NCBI GenBank assembly: GCA_965276665.1
Contig: OZ255620.1
Span: 2,170,001 to 2,234,000, forward strand
Direction: 5' to 3'
DNA: 64,000 nt
From: CAWGJC01 sp965276665
GTDB taxonomy: Bacteria > Pseudomonadota > Alphaproteobacteria > Acetobacterales > Acetobacteraceae
Made by a program: the position numbers and the translations under genes. This document shows, in pieces, positions 17,110-24,934 of the stretch (position 1 is the stretch's first letter; every line of letters begins with the position of its first letter). The notes below the pieces were generated by a model. The model had not been told where the DNA came from. It made no database searches and saw nothing but the letters and a program-made list of their open reading frames with translations.

Positions 17110-17742
17110 TCAGCCCTCCATCCGTGCTTTGGCTTGGCGGACGGCCGCCACGATATTCGGATAGGCGGCGCACCGGCAAAGATTGCCGCTCATGTATTCG
17201 CGGATCTCATCGTCGCTGACAGCGTGGCCTTCTTTCACGCAGCCGATCGCCGACATGATCTGGCCGGGGGTGCAGTACCCGCACTGGAAGGCGTCATTGT
17301 CAACGAAGGCCTGCTGCATCGGGTGAAGCGGCGCGCCGTCCTGCGCGAGACCTTCGATCGTCGTCACCTCGCGTCCCTGGATCGCAACCGCGAGCGTCAG
17401 GCAGGACAGAACCCGATGGCCGTCGAGCAGAACCGTGCACGCCCCGCACTGGCCGTGATCGCAGCCCTTCTTGGAGCCGGTCAGGCCGATATGCTCACGC
17501 AGCGCGTCGAGTACCGTGGTGCGGGCATCGAGGCCGAGCGCGTATCGCTGGCCGTTCACCGACAGGTTCACGCTGACCAGAGCCTGCTGATCGGCCGGCG
17601 GCGCCGTCTGGGCAGCAGCCGGAACGAGGCCGGCCCCCACCAGCGGCAAGGCAGCGGTGGAGGTCGTGGCGCGCAGAAACAGGCGCCGTGTGACGGATTG
17701 TTGGCTGGCGATGTCTTTGGCATCGTCTTTGTTCGTGGGCAT
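17110..17742 (-). CDS. paoA: Aldehyde oxidoreductase, [2Fe-2S] subunit with Tat signal
   Basis: This is the small iron-sulfur subunit (210 residues). The N-terminus has a twin-arginine signal (SVTRRLFLRATTSTAALPLV), so the assembled heterotrimer should be exported to the periplasm. The plant-type ferredoxin site is GCDHGQCGACTVLLDG followed by LSCLTLA. The second cluster is CGYCTPGQIMS plus YMSGNLCRCAAYPNI. A GGAG lies seven bases before the ATG. It is the first gene of the paoABC operon; a TATAT-containing stretch at 17796-17801 on its upstream side could be part of the promoter. Confidence 0.88.
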   Translation of the reverse strand: MPTNKDDAKDIASQQSVTRRLFLRATTSTAALPLVGAGLVPAAAQTAPPADQQALVSVNLSVNGQRYALGLDARTTVLDALREHIGLTGSKKGCDHGQCGACTVLLDGHRVLSCLTLAVAIQGREVTTIEGLAQDGAPLHPMQQAFVDNDAFQCGYCTPGQIMSAIGCVKEGHAVSDDEIREYMSGNLCRCAAYPNIVAAVRQAKARMEG

Positions 17743-18114
17743 GGCACTCTCCGCACGTGTTCCGGGACGGCGTCAGATCGTCGCCGACCCTGAGGATATA
17801 TCACTCCGCAGGCCGGAACTTGAAGGGTGAGCTCCGCAACGCGGGCGCAGGCGTTCCGGCGCAGGTTCACCGCTGCACGGGCTCAAGCGTCGGCAGGCGA
17901 CAGAGTTCAAGGTTCCCCAGAGTCCGGGTGGAGCGGCGTGTGCTGGGCCACCCCCCCTTCCTGATCCCGGCGATCGCCGCGAGTGCGGTCGCCGCTTGAC
18001 CGGGGGGACAGGCCGCTTGCGGGCGCCGGCTGCGACACGCAGACACCGTGCATCACTGGCGATCCCGGTGTTCCTGAAACGGTCTTTCCGCCACCGGCCG
18101 CAGAGCATCCGGAG
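17743..18114. other. Upstream region of paoABC
   Basis: These 372 bases separate paoA from the CorA-like remnant. Apart from the paoA ribosome binding site and an AT-rich GATATATC near 17795-17802, nothing is recognisable. Open frames here have shadow-like composition and match no family known to me. Confidence 0.3.
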
Positions 18115-18504
18115 ATCGTGCGGGGCGGTCTACCAGGGCTGGAGCTCGAGGAACGCGCCGATCGTTCAGGCGCGGAGCTTGGGCGCATCCGCCGGATGGC
18201 GGAGCGGCTTCGCCGGCACATGGTGCCGCAACACCATGCGCTGGTCGGCCTGCTCTCACGCCTGCCGCACTGGATCGAGGACGCGGACGCCATCTGGCTT
18301 CGCAATGCGATCGAGCGATTGGGCGCGCTGGGCCACGATCTCGATCTCGTGCAGGAGCGCGCTCGCCTGCTTCAGGAGCAGTCATCGGCGCGGCTGATGG
18401 AAGCGACCAACCGCAATCCCTACATCCTCTCGGTTGAGACGACGATCTTTCCGTTGGTCACTCTGATCACCGACAGCTTCGGCATGGCGACAGGCACAAC
18501 GACG
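18115..18504 (+). pseudogene. Remnant of a CorA/ZntB-type metal transporter
   Basis: About 130 residues resemble the helical cytoplasmic arm and first membrane segment of CorA-superfamily proteins: GRIRRMAERLRRHMVPQHHA, WLRNAIERLGALGHDLDLVQ, and RLMEATNRNPYILSVETTIF followed by LITDSFGMATGT. The TNRNxYxLS stretch is typical. The diagnostic GMN signature at the end of the first helix reads GMA, and the second helix is absent, replaced by unrelated sequence to a stop at 18672. The N-terminal domain is also missing. It is most likely a decayed gene; a divergent intact protein is less likely. Confidence 0.55.
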
Positions 18505-18854
18505 CATGACAGTCGCGCGACGCTCTCAAGATCAATCACCAGAAACGCGGATCGGCCAACCAGGCCAATTGTCAAATTTGTGCCACATGGGTGTCGTGGA
18601 ACAATAACGTTATCGACAACAATCGGCATTCGACTCGTTGTTTCGACCATGACAATGGCATTACATGTCTGAACATTGAATATTCTGCTTCACGCTCCAT
18701 GGGAGCCGGAATAGAAGAGGCTTGGTCGGCGACTGCGCAATGGAGTCGCGTCCTGATGACCGCGGGAAGAAACCGGCTTTGCGATGGTCCGTGTTTGCGA
18801 TGGTCCGTGCTGCGCGCCACGAGACCGCCGCGACATCGGTGACGGAGTTGATAG
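18505..18854. other. Lower-GC intergenic stretch before pmtA
   Basis: No gene is recognisable in these 350 bases. Between about 18570 and 18690 the sequence is clearly lower in GC than its surroundings (for example AACAATAACGTTATCGACAA), which could mark a promoter region or the scar of an insertion. The pmtA ribosome binding site lies at the right end. Confidence 0.35.
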
Positions 18855-19559
18855 TTGCAGATGATTTCGGAGTTGAAGCGGGACCAGGTCGCCGCCGCCT
18901 ATGGTCGATGGGCGCCGGTCTACGATGTCGTCTTCGGTCCGGTGTTTCGGCACGGTCGGCGCGCGGCAGTCGCGGCCGCGGAACGGATCGGCGGCCGGAT
19001 CCTGGAAGTCGGCGTCGGGACCGGGCTGTCGCTCACGGATTATTCCAAGGCAAACCGGATCGTCGGCATTGATATCTCGCGGCCCATGCTCGCCAAAGCG
19101 CGTCAGCGGGTCGAGAAGCGGGGCCTCGACCACGTCGAAGCAATCACCGTGATGGATGCGGAACATCTCGACTTCGCGGAAGCCAGCTTTGATACCGTGG
19201 TCGCGCAATACGTGGTCACCGCCATTCCGCACCCGGAAAAGGCGCTGGACGAGTTCGTTCGCGTCGTCCGGCCGGGCGGAGAGATCATCCTGACCAGTCG
19301 AATCGGGGCCGAGACGGGTGTGCGCGGGAATGTGGAGAAAATGCTCATGCCGATGGCCAGCCGGCTTGGCTGGCGCACCGAGTTTCCGTGGGCGCGCTAC
19401 GAGCGCTGGGCGGAGCGGTCTCCAGCCGTACGCCTTATCGACAAACATCCGCTGCCGCCATTCGGACATTTCTTTCTTATCCGATACGCGCGGCTGCCCG
19501 ATGCGGAGACGCAGGCCCGCTCGCGCGCGGCGATCGAACCGGCGGCCGGCCCGGGATGA
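18855..19559 (+). CDS. pmtA: PmtA-type phosphatidylethanolamine N-methyltransferase
   Basis: This class I SAM-dependent methyltransferase has 234 residues. Motif I is ILEVGVGTGLSL, the acidic ribose-binding residue is in GIDISRPML, and motif II/III lie in ITVMDAEHLDFAEASFDTVV and VRPGGEIIL. The N-terminus (AAAYGRWAPVYDVVFG) and the overall length match the Rhodobacter-type PmtA that methylates phosphatidylethanolamine toward phosphatidylcholine at the membrane. TTG at 18855 has the better-spaced GGAG; an ATG at 18861 is the alternative. A membrane protein, an aminotransferase and a phosphatidylserine decarboxylase follow, which supports a lipid role. Confidence 0.8.
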   Translation: MQMISELKRDQVAAAYGRWAPVYDVVFGPVFRHGRRAAVAAAERIGGRILEVGVGTGLSLTDYSKANRIVGIDISRPMLAKARQRVEKRGLDHVEAITVMDAEHLDFAEASFDTVVAQYVVTAIPHPEKALDEFVRVVRPGGEIILTSRIGAETGVRGNVEKMLMPMASRLGWRTEFPWARYERWAERSPAVRLIDKHPLPPFGHFFLIRYARLPDAETQARSRAAIEPAAGPG

Positions 19560-19664
19560 CCGCCGGTTCTTGCGATCGCGCGCGCAGGATCGTTGCCCTG
19601 GCAAGGACACCTCGTTCGGACCGCGTAGCCAACACGCCAGCCCAACACTCTCGAAGGAACAGCG

Positions 19665-20297
19665 ATGACCGGCTTCCTTGAGCTTCTGAGGATCCAGCGA
19701 TGGGATGACCACCGCTACTATCATCACAGCCAGATCAACCAATCGTTGCATCTGCTCAGCGCGGCCAGTTTCTGCTGCGCGTATGTCGTGGTGTTCAAGG
19801 ACCCCGCGCTCGCCGCCCTGATCGGATGGCTGGTGGCGATGACCAGCCGGCAGATCGGTCACCTGGTTTTCGAGCCAAAGGAGTATGACTACGTCAATCA
19901 GGCCACGCATGAATACAAGGAGGAGATCAAGGTCGGCTACAATCTCCGTCGCAAGATCGTGCTGCTGACCATCTGGGCGCTGTCGCCCGTCATCTTCGTT
20001 GTCGAGCCGACCTTGTTTGGGCTATGCAAGCCGGCGACGAGCGCGATGGGCTTCGCACGCCATCTCGGATATTTGTGGCTGGTGATCGGGCTTGGCGGCC
20101 TGCTGTTCCGCACCGTGCAACTGTTTTTCGTGAAGGATGTGCAGGTGGGCCTGGTCTGGGCGACGAAGATCATCACCGACCCGTTTCACGACATCAAGCT
20201 CTATCACCAAGCGCCGCTCCGCCTCTTGCGGCACGATCTGACTGACGGGACTCTGGCCACCGACTACCAGGAGGAGGCCGCGGATCTCGGCTGCTGA
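19665..20297 (+). CDS. Mpo1/DUF962-like integral membrane protein
   Basis: This 210-residue protein has about four hydrophobic segments (near residues 32-42, 47-59, 101-118 and 130-150). The N-terminal HRYYHHSQINQSLHLLS and the later SRQIGHLVFEP repeat the His/Asn arrangement of the Mpo1 (DUF962) family, whose yeast member is an iron-dependent dioxygenase of 2-hydroxy fatty acids. His16, His20, His21, Asn25, His29 and His66 are candidate metal ligands. It follows pmtA on the same strand and overlaps the end of the convergent aminotransferase gene by 34 bases. Family membership is by pattern only. A role in fatty-acid or lipid modification is inferred. Confidence 0.55.
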   Translation: MTGFLELLRIQRWDDHRYYHHSQINQSLHLLSAASFCCAYVVVFKDPALAALIGWLVAMTSRQIGHLVFEPKEYDYVNQATHEYKEEIKVGYNLRRKIVLLTIWALSPVIFVVEPTLFGLCKPATSAMGFARHLGYLWLVIGLGGLLFRTVQLFFVKDVQVGLVWATKIITDPFHDIKLYHQAPLRLLRHDLTDGTLATDYQEEAADLGC

Positions 20298-22021
20298 CCA
20301 ACGGTCCGCTGGGTCGTGCCTGACGCCGCGCTCGGATTTGTCTTACCGGCGCTGGTATGGATGTGGGTGCGCCGATGCGCCAGCATCTCGCTTAGGATCC
20401 GCCGCTTGATCGATCGATTGCTGCTCGCGGGATCGGCCCACCACCAGCCGTCCCGCTGCATGGCATGACAGGCGGCAAGAAAGCGGGCGGTGACCGCGGC
20501 GAAATCCTCATCCGAGTAATTCAGGCTGAAGATCAGTCGCCCGGTTCCCACCCAGCTCAGGGCGATTCCCTCGGCGCGCAGATAGTATTGCAGCATCCAG
20601 TTATATCTCGACGGGAGCGTGTAGTACACCGTCCAGATCGATGAGAGGTTGGCGACCCTGACCGGCACTCCCGCCTCGCCGAGCGCGTGGTTGAGCTGCG
20701 CAGCGCGACCGTTCCAGCGCTCATCCAGACCATCGTAGAGCGCCTGGATGGGAGCCTCTTCGCGGCGGTGCAGAAACTCCGCCATGGCGCCCATGACATA
20801 GGGATGGGCGTTGAACGTCCCGCGCGCAAAGCAGATATCCGCCGGTCGGTCTTCGCGGAATCGCTTCATCAGCGCGCTTCGGCCGCAGAGCACGCCGACC
20901 GGAAGACCGCCGCCGAGCGACTTGCCGTAGGTGATGAGGTCGGGCTGCACGCCGAAATATTCCCGGGCGCCGCCCGGCGCCAGCCGAAAGCCGACGAACA
21001 CCTCGTCGAAGATCAAGGCGATGCCGCGCTCGTCGCACACGCGACGCAGCTGCCTCAGCCAGGCGGTATAGGCCGCGCGGTCGAAGCCGGCGCGCCGCCC
21101 ACTGTCGACCAGAGCGCCATCCGATGGCGGCGCCGCGTTCGGGTGCAGCGCCTGGAGCGGGTTGACGAGGACGCAGGCGATATCGCGGCGGCGACGCAGC
21201 ACGCGCAATGTGTGCTCCGACATCTCCGCCAGCGTGTATGTCTCGCGCGCCGGCGCCGGATTGCCGAGGCCCGGCTGAACATCTCCCCACCAGCCGTGAT
21301 AGGCGCCGCAGAACCGCACCAGATGGGTGCGGCGCGTGTGATACCGCGCCAGTCGCACCGCCTGCATCACCGCTTCGGTGCCCGACATGTGGAACGACAC
21401 TTCGTCCAGCCCGGAAATCTCGCGCAGGCGTGCGACATTCCCGGCGACGATCGGGTGATAGGCGCCGAGCACCGGGCCGAGCGCCTGCACGCGTTCCGCG
21501 CCACGCGCAATGCAATCCTTGTAGAAATCATAGCCGAAAAGATTGACACCGTACGAGCCGGTCAGATCGTAGAACGCATTGCCATCGACATCCGCCACGG
21601 TCGCCCCCGACGACGATGCCAGGAAGGACCCGGCGGAGAGATGCTGACGCACGAACCGGCTGAACTGGAACGGCACCCGGTATGCGCCGATGAATTGCAG
21701 GTCGGAGATGGTGCCTGCCGCCTCGGCGGTCAGCGCGCTCGTCTTCGCGAACCGCTCCGAATAGAAGCGTGACAATCGCATGAACCCGTCGCGGCGCAGC
21801 GCCGCGACCTCCTCGGGTGGATCATCGCAGCGGAAGAACCTCGCCTCGTCATAGTCGTAGAAAGGGATCAGCGACGCCAGCCGCTTTGCGAACCGTGTGT
21901 GTCCAGCAAGCGACCGGTGCTTTGCGCGGGAGAGTTCGAGACGTGGCTTCACCCGCGCGAGAAACGCTCCGAGAGCGACGGCGCCGCCGGTCGCAAAAGG
22001 GGCCATGGCAAAGAGTGGCAT
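20264..22021 (-). CDS. Class III PLP-dependent aminotransferase (GSA-aminomutase-like) with N-terminal extension
   Basis: This 585-residue protein contains a complete class III aminotransferase domain: MSGTEAVMQAVRLARYHT, FCGAYHGWWGD, IFDEVFVGFRLAPGG and YGKSLGGGLPVGVLCGR, with the PLP lysine at residue 367. About 110 residues precede the fold; they start with a hydrophobic stretch (LFAMAPFATGGAVALGAFLA) that could anchor it to the membrane. A 45-residue basic tail follows it. The start at 22021 has AGGAGG upstream and avoids overlap with the divergent psd gene 37 bases away. Its place between an Mpo1-like protein and Psd suggests that it acts on a lipid or a lipid head-group precursor. The substrate is unknown. 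Confidence 0.75.
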   Translation of the reverse strand: MPLFAMAPFATGGAVALGAFLARVKPRLELSRAKHRSLAGHTRFAKRLASLIPFYDYDEARFFRCDDPPEEVAALRRDGFMRLSRFYSERFAKTSALTAEAAGTISDLQFIGAYRVPFQFSRFVRQHLSAGSFLASSSGATVADVDGNAFYDLTGSYGVNLFGYDFYKDCIARGAERVQALGPVLGAYHPIVAGNVARLREISGLDEVSFHMSGTEAVMQAVRLARYHTRRTHLVRFCGAYHGWWGDVQPGLGNPAPARETYTLAEMSEHTLRVLRRRRDIACVLVNPLQALHPNAAPPSDGALVDSGRRAGFDRAAYTAWLRQLRRVCDERGIALIFDEVFVGFRLAPGGAREYFGVQPDLITYGKSLGGGLPVGVLCGRSALMKRFREDRPADICFARGTFNAHPYVMGAMAEFLHRREEAPIQALYDGLDERWNGRAAQLNHALGEAGVPVRVANLSSIWTVYYTLPSRYNWMLQYYLRAEGIALSWVGTGRLIFSLNYSDEDFAAVTARFLAACHAMQRDGWWWADPASSNRSIKRRILSEMLAHRRTHIHTSAGKTNPSAASGTTQRTVGQQPRSAASSW

Positions 22022-22058
22022 TCGCGCTATCACCCTCCTGGATGAACAAGCTTGTACC

Positions 22059-22928
22059 ATGACAATGCGCGCACTTATAAAGCGGATCGCGCGGCAGGAG
22101 GACCTTAATTTCCTGCTGACCAATTGCATGCCGCGCCGATTGGTGACGCGGACCATCGGCCGGGTCAGTCGGATCGAGACTCCCTGGGTCTGCGCCGTGT
22201 CGCTCCGCATCTGGCGCCTGTTCTCCGATCTCGATCTCGCCGACGCGGAGGAGACCCGCTTCCGGAGCCTGCACGCCTGCTTCACCCGCCGGCTGCGGGC
22301 GGGAGCGCGGCCGATCGATGCCGATCCCGCGATCCTGGTGAGCCCTTGCGACGGCATCGTGGGCGCTGCCGGCCTTGTCGAGGACGGCCGGGTCCTGCAG
22401 ATCAAAGGCTTCTCCTACGCGCTCGCGGATCTGCTCGGCGATGCCGCGCATGCCGAGAGTTTCAGCAACGGACAGTATGTGACCCTCCGATTGACGTCGG
22501 CGATGTATCACCGCTTTCATGCGCCGCATGACTGTGCCGTCTGGTCGGTCACCCACATCTTCGGCGATTGCTGGAACGTCAATCCCGTCACGCTGCAAAG
22601 GGTGCAACGGCTGTTCTGCAGGAACGAACGGGCGTTGATCAGAACAAGGCTCGCTGAGGGCGGACATGCGGTGACCCTGGTCGCGGTCGCGGCGATCCTG
22701 GTCGCCGGGATTCGCCTGCGCTTCCTCGATATCGCTCGACGCCGGGGCGAGGCGGCCCAACGGCGTTTCCGCTGCGATGTGCGGCTCCGGAAAGGCGAGG
22801 AAATCGGCTGGTTCGAACACGGCTCGACCATCATCCTGTTCGCTCCGGCGGGTTTCGCGCTGTGCGACGGCATTCGCGAGGGCACGGTGACGCGTGTCGG
22901 GAAACCGCTGATGCGGGTGCCGCGCTAA
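22059..22928 (+). CDS. Phosphatidylserine decarboxylase-family proenzyme
   Basis: This 289-residue protein of the Psd family decarboxylates phosphatidylserine, or a related lipid, to the ethanolamine form. The catalytic Asp lies in SPCDGIVGAAG, the His in MYHRFHAPHDC, and the self-cleavage site is FEHGSTIILF, so Ser256 would become the pyruvoyl group. The canonical motif is LGST; His replaces Leu here. The N-terminal FTRRLRAGARPID is typical of the family. The start is ATG 22059 or 22065. It is divergent from the aminotransferase with only 37 bases between them, and with pmtA nearby it could supply phosphatidylethanolamine for methylation. Distant location from any pss gene is noted. Confidence 0.8.
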   Translation: MTMRALIKRIARQEDLNFLLTNCMPRRLVTRTIGRVSRIETPWVCAVSLRIWRLFSDLDLADAEETRFRSLHACFTRRLRAGARPIDADPAILVSPCDGIVGAAGLVEDGRVLQIKGFSYALADLLGDAAHAESFSNGQYVTLRLTSAMYHRFHAPHDCAVWSVTHIFGDCWNVNPVTLQRVQRLFCRNERALIRTRLAEGGHAVTLVAVAAILVAGIRLRFLDIARRRGEAAQRRFRCDVRLRKGEEIGWFEHGSTIILFAPAGFALCDGIREGTVTRVGKPLMRVPR

Positions 22929-22993
22929 AACGCGGCCGGTGTCTGATCTGCCGGCGCATGGCGGCAACCCCCTCGGCGGCCTCCGGCCGGCGC

Positions 22994-24043
22994 CTACGTG
23001 CTGGCGCGCGCAACCACGGTAAATCCCACATCGACGGAGCGCGGCGTCGGCCGCGCGCCCTGGAGGGCGGACAGCAGCATCATGCCCGCGCGGCGCCCCA
23101 TCCCCACGCGATCCACCCGTACCGTGGTGATGGCGGGACAGGCTTGCGCCGCAAACTCGAGATCCCCGAATCCGGCTATCGCGACACGGTCCGGGACGCG
23201 CCAGCCCTGGCGCTGGCACTCGAAGAGCGCGCCGAGCGCCAGGAGATCATCGCTGCAGAAAACGGCGTCCGGCGGCGGCGACCGTTGGAGAAGCCGGCGC
23301 AGCGCAAGCGCGGCGTCGGCATGGCGCAGGGCAGACGTGATCAGCAGCGCCGGATCGAACGCCAGATCCGCCTCCCTGAGGGCTCGCACATAGCCCGAGC
23401 GGCGGGCGCGCGCGCGCCCGCGCGCATCCTGCTGCTCGCTGATCATCGCAATGCGCCGATAGCCGCTGGCGATCAGATGACGCGTCAGCGCGCACGCCGC
23501 CTCCTCGTTGTCGAAGCCGACGGTCATGTCGATCGGCTTCTCGGCAAGCTGTCCGGCTTCCACGATCGGGATGGCGGCCGCCCGCAGCAGGCGCCGCGTT
23601 GCCGCGGCATGGCTCGCATGGGTCAGCACGAGCGCGTCGGGCCGCCGCGCGAGGAAGGCGCGAATCAGCGCATCCTCGCCCTCGCCGGCCTCGGTCACGC
23701 CGAACAGGAGATGGTAGCCCTGCGCGTGGACCGCGCCCGACAATCCGTGAAAGAGGTCGTGGATCAGCGGGCTCGCGAAGCCGGGCGTCATCGCCGCGAT
23801 CATGCCCGTCCGGTTTGAGGCGAGATTGCTGGCGATGATGTTCGGGATATAGCCCAGCTCCCGCATCGCGCGCTCGACGCGCGCACGTGTCGCCGGCGCG
23901 ACGGGACCGGCCTCGCGCAACACCCGCGAGGCGGTCATCTTGGAAACCCCCGCACGTTCGGCCACGTCCGCCAGCCGCGGAAGGCCGGTGCCGCGGGCGC
24001 GCGCCGGCCCAAGCTGATTCCCACCCGCGCTTGTTGACCGCAT
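22994..24043 (-). CDS. LacI-family transcriptional regulator
   Basis: This 349-residue repressor has an N-terminal LacI helix-turn-helix (LPRLADVAERAGVSKMTASR) and hinge (RVERAMRELGYIPNIIASNL), then a periplasmic-binding-protein-like sensor domain with FCSDDLLALGALFECQ and AIAGFGDLEFAAQACPAITT. The ATG at 24043 is used; the longer frame upstream would run across the operator. It is divergent from the ABC transporter operon, with 66 bases between them. A 16-base operator-like palindrome lies there, so it most likely represses both itself and the operon until its sugar, acid or sulfonate inducer is bound. Confidence 0.9.
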   Translation of the reverse strand: MRSTSAGGNQLGPARARGTGLPRLADVAERAGVSKMTASRVLREAGPVAPATRARVERAMRELGYIPNIIASNLASNRTGMIAAMTPGFASPLIHDLFHGLSGAVHAQGYHLLFGVTEAGEGEDALIRAFLARRPDALVLTHASHAAATRRLLRAAAIPIVEAGQLAEKPIDMTVGFDNEEAACALTRHLIASGYRRIAMISEQQDARGRARARRSGYVRALREADLAFDPALLITSALRHADAALALRRLLQRSPPPDAVFCSDDLLALGALFECQRQGWRVPDRVAIAGFGDLEFAAQACPAITTVRVDRVGMGRRAGMMLLSALQGARPTPRSVDVGFTVVARAST

Positions 24044-24047
24044 GATG

Positions 24048-24063
24048 ATGGTACCGGTAGCAT
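24048..24063. promoter_or_regulatory. LacI-type operator
   Basis: ATGGTACCGGTAGCAT is a 16-base palindrome with a single mismatched pair and a central CG, the usual form of LacI/GalR-family operators. It lies five bases upstream of the regulator's start codon and 47 bases before the first transporter gene, so one site could control both directions. Confidence 0.7.
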
Positions 24064-24109
24064 CGAGGCAGACCTGGAGCAACAGGCCAAAAAATGGGGG
24101 AACCGCCAC

Positions 24110-24934
24110 ATGGTGGCAGCAACGCAGCAGGCGCGCGCCGCGATCGGCGCCGTCCGGCCGGCGGGCAGGAAGCTTGATCTGCCGCATGCCGCGGTCGCGC
24201 TGCGCTCGCTGCTCGCGCTTTGCGCCGTCTGGTATCTGGCCTCGCTCTGGGTGCGCAACGCGATCCTGCTCCCCTCGCCGCTGAGCGTGCTAAAAGCGTT
24301 CGGCGCGTTGATCGCATCGGGCGAGTTGGTGGAGCACGCGGCGATCAGCCTGCAGCGCCTGCTGCTCAGCCTCGCGGTCGCGGCGCTGCTCGCCATCCCG
24401 ACCGGCTTCCTGATGGCGCTGAACCGCACGGCGTCCGACATCATTGATCCCGTGTTCGAGCTCCTGCGGCCGATCTCCGGCATCGCCTGGATCCCGCTCG
24501 CGCTCTTCATCTTCGGCATCGGCGGCACGTTGCCGATCTTCATCATGACCTATGCGGCGTTCTTTCCGCTGCTGCTCAACACTATCGAGGGCGTGCGCAG
24601 CGTGGATGCGCGCCTGGTCGCGGCGGCGCGCACCATGGGCGTGGGCCGCGCCGCCATTCTGCGCCATGTCGTGGTGCCGGCCTCAATACCGACCATCATG
24701 GTGGGGCTGCGCCTCGCCGTCGCGGCGGGATGGACCGCGATCGTCGCGGCCGAGCTGATCGGCGCGGATAGCGGCGTCGGCTTCGCGATCGAATGGTATC
24801 GCGAGCTGCTGATGACACCGAAAGTGCTCGCCTTCATCGCGTTGATCGGGATGATCGGCTACGGCGCCGATCTCGCGATCCGCGCCGCACAGCGCCGGCT
24901 GACACCCTGGGCGGCGGCGACGGAGCTGGCATGA
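24110..24934 (+). CDS. ABC transporter permease (SsuC/TauC type), first copy
   Basis: This 274-residue inner-membrane protein with about six helices belongs to the nitrate/sulfonate/taurine permease family. The ATPase-contact EAA loop is AARTMGVGRAAILRHVVVPA followed by SIPTIMVGLRLAVAAGW. Conserved RPISGIAWIPLALFIFGIG and YAAFFPLLLNTIEGVRSVD are typical of SsuC/TauC. The start ATG at 24110 follows a purine-rich stretch. Its stop overlaps the next permease start (ATGA), so the two are coupled and probably form a heterodimeric channel. Confidence 0.88.
   Translation: MVAATQQARAAIGAVRPAGRKLDLPHAAVALRSLLALCAVWYLASLWVRNAILLPSPLSVLKAFGALIASGELVEHAAISLQRLLLSLAVAALLAIPTGFLMALNRTASDIIDPVFELLRPISGIAWIPLALFIFGIGGTLPIFIMTYAAFFPLLLNTIEGVRSVDARLVAAARTMGVGRAAILRHVVVPASIPTIMVGLRLAVAAGWTAIVAAELIGADSGVGFAIEWYRELLMTPKVLAFIALIGMIGYGADLAIRAAQRRLTPWAAATELA

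Noticed and set aside
13875..17219. Open frame of over 1,100 codons antisense to paoABC
   Set aside because: The frame lacks any family motif, is rich in Arg, Asp, His and Gly, and lies opposite three clear genes. Stop codons are rare antisense to GC-rich genes.
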